From the NCBI RefSeq assembly GCF_030811685.1, contig NZ_JAUSRF010000005.1:310001-374000 (forward strand): a stretch of 64,000 nt of DNA, read 5' to 3'. The stretch is from Neorhizobium huautlense. Lineage in GTDB: Bacteria; Pseudomonadota; Alphaproteobacteria; Rhizobiales; Rhizobiaceae. The notes below the pieces were generated by a model. It saw only the letters and a list, made by a program, of their open reading frames with translations, was not told the DNA's origin and did not search any database. The translations under genes and the position numbers were made by a program. Positions 26,746-35,819 of the stretch are shown here, one piece after another (within the stretch, counting starts at the first letter, position 1; each line of letters opens with the position of its first letter).

Positions 26746-29598
26746 ATGCTTCTCAATACACTAGCCGATACGACCCGCCGGATGCTTCTTGCTCTGGTCA
26801 TGATTGCCTTGAGCCTTGGCCTGGCAATGCCGGTTCTGGCAGAAGGCCCGGCAGAACCTTGGCCGCAAACGCAGAGCGATCTGAAAGCCGATCCGGCTGT
26901 GCAGTTCGGCACGCTTGAGAACGGGATGCGCTATGCGATCATGCGCAATACCACGCCGCCGAAACAGGCGGCGATCCGTTTCCGCATCGGTTCCGGTTCG
27001 CTCGATGAGAACGAAGATCAGCGTGGTCTGGCGCATTTTCTGGAGCACATGGCCTTCAAGGGGTCGACGAACGTCGGCGAGGACGAGATGGTTCGTATCC
27101 TCCAGCGCAAGGGGCTGGCATTCGGGCCGGATACCAATGCCCATACCTCATACGGTGAGACCGTCTATTCGCTGGACCTTCCGCAAGTCGATGCCGACAC
27201 GATTTCCACCGGGCTGAAGCTGATGCGGGAAACCGCAAGCGAGCTGACGCTCAATGCAGCGGCCTTCGACCGCGAACGCGGCGTTATCCTGGCGGAGGAG
27301 CGTTTGCGCGATACGCCGCAATATCGCGCCACAGTCAAGGCCATGAATTCTCTGATGGAAGGCCAGCGTGTCACGGAACGCATGCCGATCGGCAAGACCG
27401 ACGTCATCCGCAATGCTCCGGTCGATCTCCTGCGCAACTATTACAAGAACAATTACCGCCCTGAACGCACGACGCTGATCGTCGTCGGTGATATCGATCC
27501 CGCCACGCTGGAAAAGGAAATTCGAGAGCGGTTCAGCGACTGGAAGACCGACACGCCGGCACCTGCCGCACCTGACCTCGGCAGCCTGAAGCCCAAGGGC
27601 GAAACGTTCGACGTCATTGCCGTGCCAGGCACCACGACCAGCGTTCAGATCGCCTGGACCATTCCGTTCGAGGATACTCCGGACACAGCCGCCAAGCGCC
27701 GTAAACAGGTGGTCGAAGGGCTCGGGCTTCAGGTTCTGCAGCGACGCCTCAGCAACATGGCAGCCAAGGCGGACGCGCCCTTTATCGGTGCGAATGCCGG
27801 TTCGCAGGACCTGCTGAAATCGGTCCATTTCACTGCGGTTTCCGCTGAATCGGAGCCGGATAAATGGCAGGCGGCCCTTTCGGCCATCGATCAGGAACAG
27901 CGGCGCATTCAGGAATTCGGCGTCAGCGAAGCGGAACTTCAGCGCGAAATCGTCGCCTATCGGTCCATGTTGCAGGCGGATGCTGCGGGAGCCGCGACAC
28001 GCAGCACGACCGGACTTGCCTCCATGCTGGCGGGCAGTGTCGACAGCGATCAGGTGTTCACGTCTCCGGCCGATGATCTCGCCCTGTTCGATACGATTGT
28101 CGGTGAAGTGACCGCAGCCGAAATCAACACGGTTCTGCGCCAGACCTTTTCCGGAAATGGCCCGCAGGTTCTGCTGCAGGCGGCACAGGCGCCGGAAGGC
28201 GGCGCCGATGCGGTCCGTCAGGCCTACACGGCGTCCCGGGCTGTTGCCGTTTCCGAACTCGCCGGAGCCGATGATGTCGTATGGCCCTATACCTCGTTCG
28301 GAGAGCCGGGCGCTGTTGTCGAACGTCGCACCGTCGACGATCTCGGCCTGACCATGGTGCGTTTCGCCAATGGCGTGCGCCTTACCGTCAAGCCGACAAA
28401 ACTGCGGGCCAATGAAGTCCTCGTTCGCCAGCTTATCGGCGGCGGCAGAATGGAAATGCCGCATGATCGTGCCCTGCCGATCTGGGCATCGCCGGGTATC
28501 ATCCTGTCCGGCACGAAGGCGCTGGATTTCCAGGACATCCAGAAAGTGCTGGCGTCAAAAATCGCCTCCATCGATTTTTCGGTCGGTGACAACACCGTGA
28601 TGTTCGATGGCCGGACACGGACGGAAGACCTTGCAACGCAGTTGCAGCTGATGACCGCCTATACGTCCGACGCCGCCTATCGGCCCGAGGTTTTCAAGCG
28701 CATCCAGCAGGCCTATCTGAGCGGCCTTGATCAATACGGTGCCACTGCCGGCGGCGTGCTCGGTCGCGATTTCGCAGGTCTGGTGCATTCTAAGGATCCA
28801 CGCTGGACTTTCCCTGACCGCGAGCAGCTGTCCGCGGCGACACCGGATGGTGTCGAGGCACTGTTCCGTCCCCTCATTTCCAAGGGACCTATCGAGATCA
28901 TCATCGTCGGCGACGTCACGGTCGATGATGCCATCCGCCTGACGGCAGATACGTTCGGTGCCTTGCCGGAGCGCGCGAAGGTTGACGCGAAAGCAGATCA
29001 GCAGGCGGTGCGTTTCCCCGATCCGACTGAAAAGCCCGTCATCGCCACCCATTCCGGCCGCGAGGACACTGCTGCTATCGCCGTTGGTGCGCCGATCGGC
29101 GATCTCCTGTCGGATATTCCGCGCGCTTTCATCGCCAATATCTCGACGCAGATCTTCGAGAACAGACTGATCGACCAGTTCAGAATCGCGGAAGGTGCGA
29201 CCTACGGCCTTCAGGGCAGTGCCGATCTGTCGCGGGATTTGCCCGGTTACGGTTTTGGCTATTTCTACCTCGAGACGACGCCCGCGAAGGTGAGCGGATT
29301 CTATCAGCTGTTTGAAAAGGTTGCCGCCGACCTTGGCGCGAACCCGGTTTCTGACGATGAACTTGCCCGCGCCCGCGAGCCGGCAATCGAAACGCTCCGC
29401 AATCAGCAGCAGGCCAATGATTACTGGGTACGACACCTGAGAAACGCGCAGACCGATCCACGTCAGCTGGAGTTCATCCGCTACAGCATGGAGGGATATG
29501 GCAAGGTGACTGCCGACGAGGTGCGCGCCTTTGCAAAGGAATATTTCGCACCGCAAAAGTTCTGGAAGTTCGAGGTTCTGCCGGCCGGCATTCGCTGA
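26746..29598 (+). CDS. M16-family zinc metallopeptidase (pitrilysin/PqqL-like), secreted
   Basis: The 950-residue protein has a signal peptide (MLLALVMIALSLGLAMPVLAEG, ending near residue 33). The inverted zinc motif HFLEH is at about residues 97-101, with the third ligand Glu near 184 (VILAEERLRD). It contains the two tandem M16 halves on one chain; the C-terminal half carries the family's FYLET/AEGATYGLQG segments without a second HxxEH. It acts in the periplasm as an endopeptidase on small unfolded peptides. It is followed by a strong terminator and then a Prc-type protease, so this is a periplasmic proteolysis neighbourhood. Confidence 0.9.
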   Translation: MLLNTLADTTRRMLLALVMIALSLGLAMPVLAEGPAEPWPQTQSDLKADPAVQFGTLENGMRYAIMRNTTPPKQAAIRFRIGSGSLDENEDQRGLAHFLEHMAFKGSTNVGEDEMVRILQRKGLAFGPDTNAHTSYGETVYSLDLPQVDADTISTGLKLMRETASELTLNAAAFDRERGVILAEERLRDTPQYRATVKAMNSLMEGQRVTERMPIGKTDVIRNAPVDLLRNYYKNNYRPERTTLIVVGDIDPATLEKEIRERFSDWKTDTPAPAAPDLGSLKPKGETFDVIAVPGTTTSVQIAWTIPFEDTPDTAAKRRKQVVEGLGLQVLQRRLSNMAAKADAPFIGANAGSQDLLKSVHFTAVSAESEPDKWQAALSAIDQEQRRIQEFGVSEAELQREIVAYRSMLQADAAGAATRSTTGLASMLAGSVDSDQVFTSPADDLALFDTIVGEVTAAEINTVLRQTFSGNGPQVLLQAAQAPEGGADAVRQAYTASRAVAVSELAGADDVVWPYTSFGEPGAVVERRTVDDLGLTMVRFANGVRLTVKPTKLRANEVLVRQLIGGGRMEMPHDRALPIWASPGIILSGTKALDFQDIQKVLASKIASIDFSVGDNTVMFDGRTRTEDLATQLQLMTAYTSDAAYRPEVFKRIQQAYLSGLDQYGATAGGVLGRDFAGLVHSKDPRWTFPDREQLSAATPDGVEALFRPLISKGPIEIIIVGDVTVDDAIRLTADTFGALPERAKVDAKADQQAVRFPDPTEKPVIATHSGREDTAAIAVGAPIGDLLSDIPRAFIANISTQIFENRLIDQFRIAEGATYGLQGSADLSRDLPGYGFGYFYLETTPAKVSGFYQLFEKVAADLGANPVSDDELARAREPAIETLRNQQQANDYWVRHLRNAQTDPRQLEFIRYSMEGYGKVTADEVRAFAKEYFAPQKFWKFEVLPAGIR

Positions 29599-29621
29599 CC
29601 CGCACTGGCATCATGCAGATA

Positions 29622-29654
29622 ACGTGAGGGGCCGGTCACACGGGCCCCTCACGT
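29622..29654 (+). terminator. hairpin terminator after the M16 peptidase gene
   Basis: ACGTGAGGGGCC (29622-29633) pairs perfectly with GGCCCCTCACGT (29643-29654) around a 9-base loop. It starts 24 bases after the peptidase stop and is followed by AATTGTCTT, giving only a weak U-tract. Confidence 0.7.
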
Positions 29655-29745
29655 CGAATTGTCTTGGCTGGTTGCCAAAACACCTTAAATGCTCCACCTA
29701 AGTCGCATAATCCAATCCCGACATCGCAACTGGGGTCACATCTGA

Positions 29746-31827
29746 ATGCGCTTACGATACGGCCTTATCGGTCTCATCCTCACTCTGGCAACGCCGGCCT
29801 ATGCTCTGGAAGCCAAGGAGCTTCCGCAACTGGCACCGCTGGAACGGCAGGCGCAGGCCGCCAATCTGAGCGCGCAATTCCTGACACGTTATGCCTACAA
29901 GCCGGTTCCGCTGGATGACGCGCTGTCCGTGCGCATCATGGACCAGTTCATCAAGTCGCTCGATCCGGACAGGATGATGTTCTCGCAGGCCGACATCGAT
30001 GGCTTTACGGCAGAGAACAAGAATATCGATGACGCCATCATCAATGAAGACCTGACGATCCCTTTCTCGATCTTCACCACCTATTCGCAGCGCGTCGTGG
30101 ATCGCATGACCTATGCGCAGAGCCTGCTGAAACAGGATTTCGACTTCACCACACAGGAAGAGTTTGCCGTCCTGCGTGAAGATGCGCCATGGGCGAAATC
30201 CGAAGAGGAAAGCAAGGAGCTTTGGCGCAAGCGCGTGAAAAACGACTGGCTGCGCCTGAAAATCGCCGGCCAGAGCGATGAGGCAATCCGAAAGACGCTG
30301 GAAAGGCGCTACCAGAATACGCTCGATCGCGTTTACACCTACAAAAGCGACGACGTTTTCCAGTCCTTCATGGCGGCCTATACGACCTCCATCGATCCGC
30401 ATACGGATTATTTCGGAGCACGGGCATCGGCCGAATTCGACATATCGATGAAGCTTTCGCTGGTTGGCATCGGTGCCGTCCTGCAGGAGCGTGATGGCTA
30501 TACGACGATCCGCGAGCTTGTTGCCGGCGGTCCGGCGCAGCTGTCGGGCAAGATCGCTGTCGGTGATCGGATCATCGGCGTGGGTCAGGGCGAAGAAGGT
30601 GCGATCGAGGAAGTGGTCGGCAACCGCCTCGATGAAGTCGTGCAACTGATCCGCGGCAAGGAAAACTCAGTGGTGCGGCTGGACATCCTCCCGGCCGATG
30701 CCGGCGAAAGCGGCAATCACCGCGTCATCAACATCGTGCGTGAAAAGATCAGCCTTGAAAAACAGGCCGCATCCAAGACCATCGTACCGGTCGAGGAAAA
30801 CGGCACGACCCGGAAGATCGGCGTGATCACGTTGCCGACCTTCTACGAGGATTTCGACGCCCGCCAGAAGGGCGACAAGGAATACCGGGGCGCGAGCCGT
30901 GATGTCGCCAAGCTTCTGGAAGAGTTGAAGACGGAAAAGGTCGACGGTGTCGTGATCGACCTGCGCGACAATGGCGGTGGTTCCCTGCAGGAATCGATCG
31001 AGATGACCGGTCTGTTCGTCGGCAAGGGTCCGGTCGTCCAGCAGCGGAATGCCGAAGGTGAGGTCCGGATCGAAAGCGACGACCTTTCCAAGCCGGCATG
31101 GACCGGGCCGCTCGGCGTGTTGATCAATCGCGGCTCCGCGTCGGCCTCCGAGATTTTCGCGGCGGCCATTCAGGATTATGGTCGCGGCGTGATCATCGGT
31201 GATCCCAGCTTCGGCAAGGGCAGCGTGCAGACGGTGGTCAATCTCGACCGCATGGTGAAAAATAAGGATGCGGACCTTGGCGAACTGAAGCTGACGATCG
31301 CGCAGTTCTTCCGCATCAATGGCGGCACGACCCAGCTGCGCGGGGTGAATCCCGATATCGCTCTGCCCGGGTTGGCCGATCCCAAGACATTTGGCGAATC
31401 GAGCTATGACAACGCTTTGCCTTGGACCTCTATCAAGCCGGCGAAATACAAGCCGTCGAAGGATATGGCTGCGGTGATACCGCAACTGCTCGAGCGCCAT
31501 GAAGCGCGCGTAAAGCAGGATGCGGACTTCCAGCGTTTTGTCGAGGACATCGAAGCGGTCAAGGCACAGCGCGAGAAAGGCACCATTTCTCTCAACGAAG
31601 CCGAACGCCGCAAGGAACAGGCCACGCTGGCGGAGCGTCTCAAGGCACGCCAGCAAGCGGACGGCTCTGCACCGCAGGAAGACGATGGCCTGCAGTCCAA
31701 CGAACGAAGCCTGACTGCGGATCTGGCCATGGAAGCAGCCCGCAAGAACGCGAAGGACGTGCTGCGCACGGAAGCCGCAGCGATCATTGCCGATCAGGCT
31801 GCCCTTTCCGCAGCAAAGGGGAAATAG
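29746..31827 (+). CDS. prc: carboxy-terminal processing peptidase, Prc/Tsp type (S41)
   Basis: The 693-residue protein has a signal peptide (MRLRYGLIGLILTLATPAYA). An N-terminal helical region contains DQFIKSLDPDRMMF. A PDZ domain lies at about 235-320 (VGIGAVLQERDGYTTIRELVAGGPAQLSGKI). The S41 core has IDLRDNGGGSLQE, the catalytic Ser within GSASASEI (464-468) and the general-base Lys in FGKGSVQT (Lys491). The long N-terminal region and the C-terminal helical tail match periplasmic Prc rather than short CtpA. Expected role: processing of lipoproteins and cell-wall hydrolases from their C-termini. Confidence 0.9.
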   Translation: MRLRYGLIGLILTLATPAYALEAKELPQLAPLERQAQAANLSAQFLTRYAYKPVPLDDALSVRIMDQFIKSLDPDRMMFSQADIDGFTAENKNIDDAIINEDLTIPFSIFTTYSQRVVDRMTYAQSLLKQDFDFTTQEEFAVLREDAPWAKSEEESKELWRKRVKNDWLRLKIAGQSDEAIRKTLERRYQNTLDRVYTYKSDDVFQSFMAAYTTSIDPHTDYFGARASAEFDISMKLSLVGIGAVLQERDGYTTIRELVAGGPAQLSGKIAVGDRIIGVGQGEEGAIEEVVGNRLDEVVQLIRGKENSVVRLDILPADAGESGNHRVINIVREKISLEKQAASKTIVPVEENGTTRKIGVITLPTFYEDFDARQKGDKEYRGASRDVAKLLEELKTEKVDGVVIDLRDNGGGSLQESIEMTGLFVGKGPVVQQRNAEGEVRIESDDLSKPAWTGPLGVLINRGSASASEIFAAAIQDYGRGVIIGDPSFGKGSVQTVVNLDRMVKNKDADLGELKLTIAQFFRINGGTTQLRGVNPDIALPGLADPKTFGESSYDNALPWTSIKPAKYKPSKDMAAVIPQLLERHEARVKQDADFQRFVEDIEAVKAQREKGTISLNEAERRKEQATLAERLKARQQADGSAPQEDDGLQSNERSLTADLAMEAARKNAKDVLRTEAAAIIADQAALSAAKGK

Positions 31828-31869
31828 GCCATTCGCCCCTCTATGTGATCCCTCACCGGATGACCCATC

Positions 31870-31900
31870 GGAGCCACGCTGAACGTTTCGGTGTGGCTCC
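31870..31900 (+). terminator. hairpin after prc
   Basis: GGAGCCAC (31870-31877) and GTGGCTCC (31893-31900) form a perfect 8-bp stem about 40 bases after the prc stop, with a partly self-pairing loop. There is no T-run, so it may be a weak terminator or a stability element. Confidence 0.45.
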
Positions 31901-32095
31901 GGACATATGCCATAAAGGCGTAGACGGGCGACACGAGACGGCTGTCAGGTCTCATTCGTCACGCGGCGTTGTGCCCGCCAAAAGTGTGTCGCATCTGCAT
32001 CACTCTCCACAACTCCGCCTTGGCCCGGTTGGCAATCGCAAATCGCTTCGATACAAAGGTGCATCGCATCACCTCAAACTCATGGGAGGCATTGA
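31901..32095 (+). other. non-coding stretch upstream of the leader ORF
   Basis: No convincing gene is visible between the prc hairpin and the short ORF at 32096. The short open frames here lack ribosome sites and recognisable sequence. The promoter of the ABC exporter transcript is probably inside this stretch, but I see no strong -35/-10 pair. Confidence 0.4.
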
Positions 32096-32146
32096 ATGAC
32101 AGCAGTATTCATCGAAACCTTCCCATGTGGCATGTCCCGACTTTAG
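32096..32146 (+). CDS. putative 16-residue leader peptide upstream of ABC exporter
   Basis: ATG at 32096 is preceded by a near-consensus ribosome site (GGGAGG, 6-base spacing) and opens a 16-codon frame MTAVFIETFPCGMSRL ending in TAG. The quality of the ribosome site in otherwise empty DNA is the main evidence. Its last codons overlap the left arm of a long hairpin (32130-32185), the usual geometry for ribosome-controlled attenuation of the downstream gene, an ABC exporter. I do not recognise the peptide family. Confidence 0.4.
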   Translation: MTAVFIETFPCGMSRL

Positions 32147-32185
32147 GACCTTGCCATTCCCGGCCCGCCTTGGGTCGCGACATGC
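32130..32185 (+). promoter_or_regulatory. hairpin overlapping the leader ORF (possible attenuator)
   Basis: GCATGTCCCGAC (32130-32141) pairs with GTCGCGACATGC (32174-32185): 7 bp plus 4 bp around one C-C mismatch, with a 32-base loop. The left arm lies inside the last codons of the leader ORF, so a ribosome stalled there would prevent pairing. The ABC exporter start follows about 60-120 bases later. Confidence 0.4.
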
Positions 32186-32307
32186 GGTAATCTTTCCCCC
32201 TGTAGCCCAACTGAGACGGCTGGATCGTTTCGCCTGACGTTCGGGTTATGCCATTTAACTTATGTTTTGAGGGCCGGTTGCCGATACATGGCGCCGGGCT
32301 GGTTGAT

Positions 32308-34098
32308 ATGACTCGCAGAAAACTCGATTTTCGCGCCGACGCTTACCGTCACGTGCTCGGCTTCGTTTTCCACTATTGGCGCCACCGACCCGCACTGGTC
32401 GGCACGATCATCGTTCTGGTGATTGCAAGCACGCTGGCGGAAGTCATGGTGCCGGTTTTCTCCGGCCGGATTGTCGATGCCATTGCCGGCGGCGGCGGTG
32501 CAGATGACGCCATGCGCGCCTTTGCCATCGTCGTGACCTTAGGTTTGACCAGCGTCGTCCTGCGCTGGTTCATTTTTCATGGCATCATCCGCCTCACGCT
32601 GCGCACCATGAAGGATGTGACGAACAACGGATTCCATAAGGTCCAGCGCTTCTCCACCGACTGGCATGCCAACAGCTTTGCCGGCTCGACCGTGCGCAAG
32701 ATCACGCGCGGCATGTGGGCGCTCGACCAGCTGAATGACCTGTTGCTGATTGCGCTTTTGCCGTCGGTCGTCATGCTGATCGGTGCCAGCATCGTGCTCG
32801 GCAGCTATTGGCCGGTCATGGGACTGATCGTGGCCTGCGGATCGCTGGTCTATATCGGCGTGACCGTGGCACTCTCGATGGGTTTCGTGTCGCCGGCGGC
32901 ACGGCTTGCCAATGCCTGGGATACCAAGCTTGGCGGCGCTCTGGCGGATGCCATCAGCTGCAATTCCGTCGTTAAAGCCTTTGGCGCCGAAAACCGCGAA
33001 GAAGCGCGGCTCAGCCATGTGCTGGCGAAGTGGGACAGCCGCACGCGCCGAACCTGGAAACGCGGCACACTGAGCGGCACCATCCAGGGCTTCATGATGG
33101 TCTCGATGCAGGCCGGCATTCTTGGAACCGGTCTTGTCATGTGGCGACAGGGGCTGGCTTCGGCGGGCGACATCACCTTCGTGCTCGCCATGTTCTTCGT
33201 ATTGCAGGGTTATCTGCGCAATGTCGGTCAGGATATCCGCAACCTGCAGCGCGCCGTCAACGATATGGAAGAGCTGGTGCTTCTGGACAAGATGCCGCTC
33301 GGCGTCGAGGACAAGACCGGTGCCAAAACCATCGAGATCGGCGATGGCGAGATCGTTTTCGATCGCGTCACATTTCAGTATGGCGCGCATCAAACACCGC
33401 TTTACGACGACTTTTCGGTCACCATCAAACCGGGTGAACGCGTTGGTCTGGTGGGGCATTCGGGCTCGGGCAAGACGACGTTCGTAAAGCTCATCCAGCG
33501 GCTTCATGACGTCAACTCGGGCACGGTCCGCATCGATGGGCAGAACATCGCGGATGTGACACAGGCAAGCCTGCGCGGCCAGATCGCCATCGTGCAGCAG
33601 GAACCCATCCTGTTTCACCGGACATTGGCGGAAAACATCGCTTATGGCCGTCCGGGTGCATCGCGGCGTGAGATCGAGCAGGCTGCCAAGCAGGCGAGCG
33701 CGCATGATTTCATCATGGCCCTGCCCAAGGGTTATGAAACCATGGTGGGCGAACGCGGTGTCAAACTGTCTGGCGGGGAACGCCAGCGTGTCGCCATCGC
33801 GCGCGCCTTTCTGGCCGATGCGCCGGTGCTGATCCTCGACGAGGCGACATCGAGCCTCGACAGCGAAAGCGAGGTTCAGATCCAGAAGGCGATGGAGCGG
33901 CTGATGGTGGGGCGCACGACGCTGATCATCGCGCACCGGCTTTCCACCGTTCGCGCTCTGGACCGCCTGCTGGTCTTCGACAAGGGCAAGATTGCCGAGG
34001 AGGGGGATCATCAGGCGTTGATCCGGCTTCATGACGGCATCTATCGCCGGCTGTTCGAAAGGCAGGCGCTGGAACTGACAAAGGGGCTCGTTGCCTGA
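32308..34098 (+). CDS. ABC exporter, fused membrane and ATPase domains (multidrug/lipid type)
   Basis: From the ATG at 32308 the protein is 596 residues; an in-frame ATG at 32248 would add 20. Residues about 1-310 are a six-segment exporter membrane domain (starting VLGFVFHYWRHRPALVGTIIVL). Residues about 340-575 are the ATPase, with Walker A GHSGSGKTTF, signature [15 protein letters not shown], Walker B VLILDEATSSLD and switch His in IIAHRLSTV. This is the MsbA/LmrA-like half-transporter layout, expected to act as a homodimer in the inner membrane. Substrate is unknown. The leader ORF and hairpin upstream suggest inducible expression. Confidence 0.88.
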   Translation: MTRRKLDFRADAYRHVLGFVFHYWRHRPALVGTIIVLVIASTLAEVMVPVFSGRIVDAIAGGGGADDAMRAFAIVVTLGLTSVVLRWFIFHGIIRLTLRTMKDVTNNGFHKVQRFSTDWHANSFAGSTVRKITRGMWALDQLNDLLLIALLPSVVMLIGASIVLGSYWPVMGLIVACGSLVYIGVTVALSMGFVSPAARLANAWDTKLGGALADAISCNSVVKAFGAENREEARLSHVLAKWDSRTRRTWKRGTLSGTIQGFMMVSMQAGILGTGLVMWRQGLASAGDITFVLAMFFVLQGYLRNVGQDIRNLQRAVNDMEELVLLDKMPLGVEDKTGAKTIEIGDGEIVFDRVTFQYGAHQTPLYDDFSVTIKPGERVGLVGHSGSGKTTFVKLIQRLHDVNSGTVRIDGQNIADVTQASLRGQIAIVQQEPILFHRTLAENIAYGRPGASRREIEQAAKQASAHDFIMALPKGYETMVGERGVKLSGGERQRVAIARAFLADAPVLILDEATSSLDSESEVQIQKAMERLMVGRTTLIIAHRLSTVRALDRLLVFDKGKIAEEGDHQALIRLHDGIYRRLFERQALELTKGLVA

Positions 34099-34224
34099 AG
34101 CTGACGCCGGGGTGGATCGCCCCGGCGTTTGTGTGCCGCTGGTATTTGCCCGGCTGTCTCTGTAAGCAGGGCTTCAGTTGCGGTCGTTTGTCCGCGCGGC
34201 ATTTTTGGTGATGGATACGAGGCT

Positions 34225-35001
34225 ATGCGGAAAATTCGCGTCATCGGCATTGGTGCCGGCAACCCGGAACATGTCACGATCCAGGCGGTCAATGCACTGA
34301 AAACCTGTGACGTGCTGCTCGTGCCGACCAAGGGCGCGGAAAAGGAATTTCTCGCTAACCTGCGCCGCGAGATTTGCGATCGTTTCATCACCGAACGCCA
34401 GCCACGGTATGTGCATTTCGCCGTGCCGCCGCGCAAATCCGATGGGGAATATCAGCGCTCGGTGGCGGAATGGCACGCCGCCATCGCAAAGATTTATGAA
34501 GACCTGCTCCTGCAGCAAGTCGGAGAGGACGAGACGGTCGGCTTGCTGGTCTGGGGCGATCCCATGCTGTTCGACAGCACGTTGCGGATATTGGAGCATG
34601 TGCAGGCAAATGCCCGTGTCGCATTCGATTATGATGTCATTGCCGGCATAACCAGCCTGCAGGCGCTCTGCGCCAGCCATCGCATTCCGTTGAACCGCAT
34701 CGGCAAGCCGGTTGAGATCACGACGGGGAGGCGCCTTTCGGAAGGCTGGCCGGCGCAGGTCGATGATATCGCCGTCATGCTGGACGGCATTCGTGCTTAT
34801 GAGACCGTCGATACCACGGACGTGACCATCCATTGGGGCGCCTATCTGGGCACGCCGATGGAAATCGGCCTGTCCGGGCGGCTTGCGGACATAGGGCCGG
34901 AGATCAGCAAGGTCCGGGCCGAAGCCCGGGCCAAACATGGCTGGATCATGGATACCTATATCCTGCGTCGCCCGATCGATGAGGTGGATGAGGATCAGTG
35001 A
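34225..35001 (+). CDS. cobF: precorrin-6A synthase (deacetylating) CobF
   Basis: From ATG 34225 the protein is 258 residues, the usual CobF length. It opens with the tetrapyrrole methylase glycine-rich motif MRKIRVIGIGAGNPEHVT and has LLVWGDPMLFDSTLRIL and VIAGITSLQALCASHRIPL, typical of CobF. It methylates precorrin-5 at C-1 and releases acetate in the aerobic cobalamin pathway. It stands alone, away from other cob genes in this window. Its last 7 bases overlap the end of the convergent nrdG gene. Confidence 0.9.
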   Translation: MRKIRVIGIGAGNPEHVTIQAVNALKTCDVLLVPTKGAEKEFLANLRREICDRFITERQPRYVHFAVPPRKSDGEYQRSVAEWHAAIAKIYEDLLLQQVGEDETVGLLVWGDPMLFDSTLRILEHVQANARVAFDYDVIAGITSLQALCASHRIPLNRIGKPVEITTGRRLSEGWPAQVDDIAVMLDGIRAYETVDTTDVTIHWGAYLGTPMEIGLSGRLADIGPEISKVRAEARAKHGWIMDTYILRRPIDEVDEDQ

Positions 35002-35612
35002 CGGCCTGAAACGACCGGCCGGCACTCCTGCAGCTTATGGTTTTTTGCTCCAAAACGGCCAAGGTCCTCGGTCAGTTCGGCAAGTGCCGTGGCATCAAAC
35101 AGGTCCGGTGAGACGGTCGTGCGCAATTCGTAATCGACGTGGCTGGCAAGCAGCAGTTCGAGGCTTTGGCGTGCTTTCGATCCGCTTCCGGAAACACGGG
35201 TGATTCGCTCGTAGTCGGCGAAGGCGGACTTGATGTCCAGTCCCACCCAGTCGACCATCGGCAAAACCTCGGCCAGACGACGCGGATAGGCGCCGCCCGT
35301 ATGCAGGCCGATCCGAAAACCCATGGCGCGGACTTGCGCCATCGCGTCAGCAAGACCGCGTTGCAGCGTCGGCTCACCGCCTGAAAACACCACGCCATCC
35401 AGAAGACCACGCCGTGTTTCGAGAAACGCCAAAATTTCCTGCCACGACAGTTCATGTTCACCCACCGCCGGCAACAGGCCGGGATTGTGGCAATAGGAAC
35501 AATCCCATGGGCATCCTTGGCAGAATACCGTTGCCACGATTTCGCCGGGCCAATCGCAAAGCGACAGGCCCTCGAAACCTCCGACGCGAATGGTATTGTC
35601 CACCTCAGTCAA
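34995..35612 (-). CDS. nrdG: anaerobic ribonucleotide reductase activating protein (radical SAM)
   Basis: The 205-residue protein has the radical SAM cluster motif CPWDCSYC (Cys34, 38, 41), then VFSGGEPTLQ and GLDIKSAF. It generates the glycyl radical on NrdD. The frame opens at TTG 35612, overlapping by 8 bases the stop of the small glycyl-radical ORF; GTG at 35603 is an alternative start. Tight coupling to that ORF supports joint function. It lies downstream of nrdD in one operon. Confidence 0.88.
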   Translation of the reverse strand: MTEVDNTIRVGGFEGLSLCDWPGEIVATVFCQGCPWDCSYCHNPGLLPAVGEHELSWQEILAFLETRRGLLDGVVFSGGEPTLQRGLADAMAQVRAMGFRIGLHTGGAYPRRLAEVLPMVDWVGLDIKSAFADYERITRVSGSGSKARQSLELLLASHVDYELRTTVSPDLFDATALAELTEDLGRFGAKNHKLQECRPVVSGRH

Positions 35613-35808
35613 CGTTGGTTCGCCGCTCCGTGAAATAGACGCGTTCTTTGAACTCGCTTTTCTTGCCGAGATTGAAGGAGGAGGTCGGGCGGTGATAACC
35701 CATCACCCGGGTCCAGACTTCGCAACGCTGGCGATCCTCATCCTTCAGCATGACAGCGGGGGTGGCAATGGCTTTGGCATCGGTTTCGATATTGCGTGAA
35801 TGCAGCAT
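35605..35808 (-). CDS. separate glycyl-radical domain of anaerobic ribonucleotide reductase (67 residues)
   Basis: The short ORF starts at ATG 35808 with a strong ribosome site (AAAGGAAG) in the 11-base gap after the nrdD stop. It encodes a protein whose second half (RCEVWTRVMGYHRP, then FNLGKKSEFKERVYF) matches the C-terminal end of class III ribonucleotide reductases. Gly37 in RVMGY is the expected radical site. The preceding NrdD chain stops just after its zinc motif and lacks this segment, so the two together make a complete enzyme. The ORF is not in the nrdD frame, and about 36 residues precede the glycine here, so it is not a simple stop-codon interruption. Confidence 0.8.
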   Translation of the reverse strand: MLHSRNIETDAKAIATPAVMLKDEDRQRCEVWTRVMGYHRPTSSFNLGKKSEFKERVYFTERRTNVD

Positions 35809-35819
35809 TGGACTTCCTT

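Noticed and set aside
31845..32099. 84-codon frame between prc and the ABC exporter
   Set aside because: No ribosome site, overlaps the prc hairpin, and its end overlaps the leader ORF start; no recognisable sequence.
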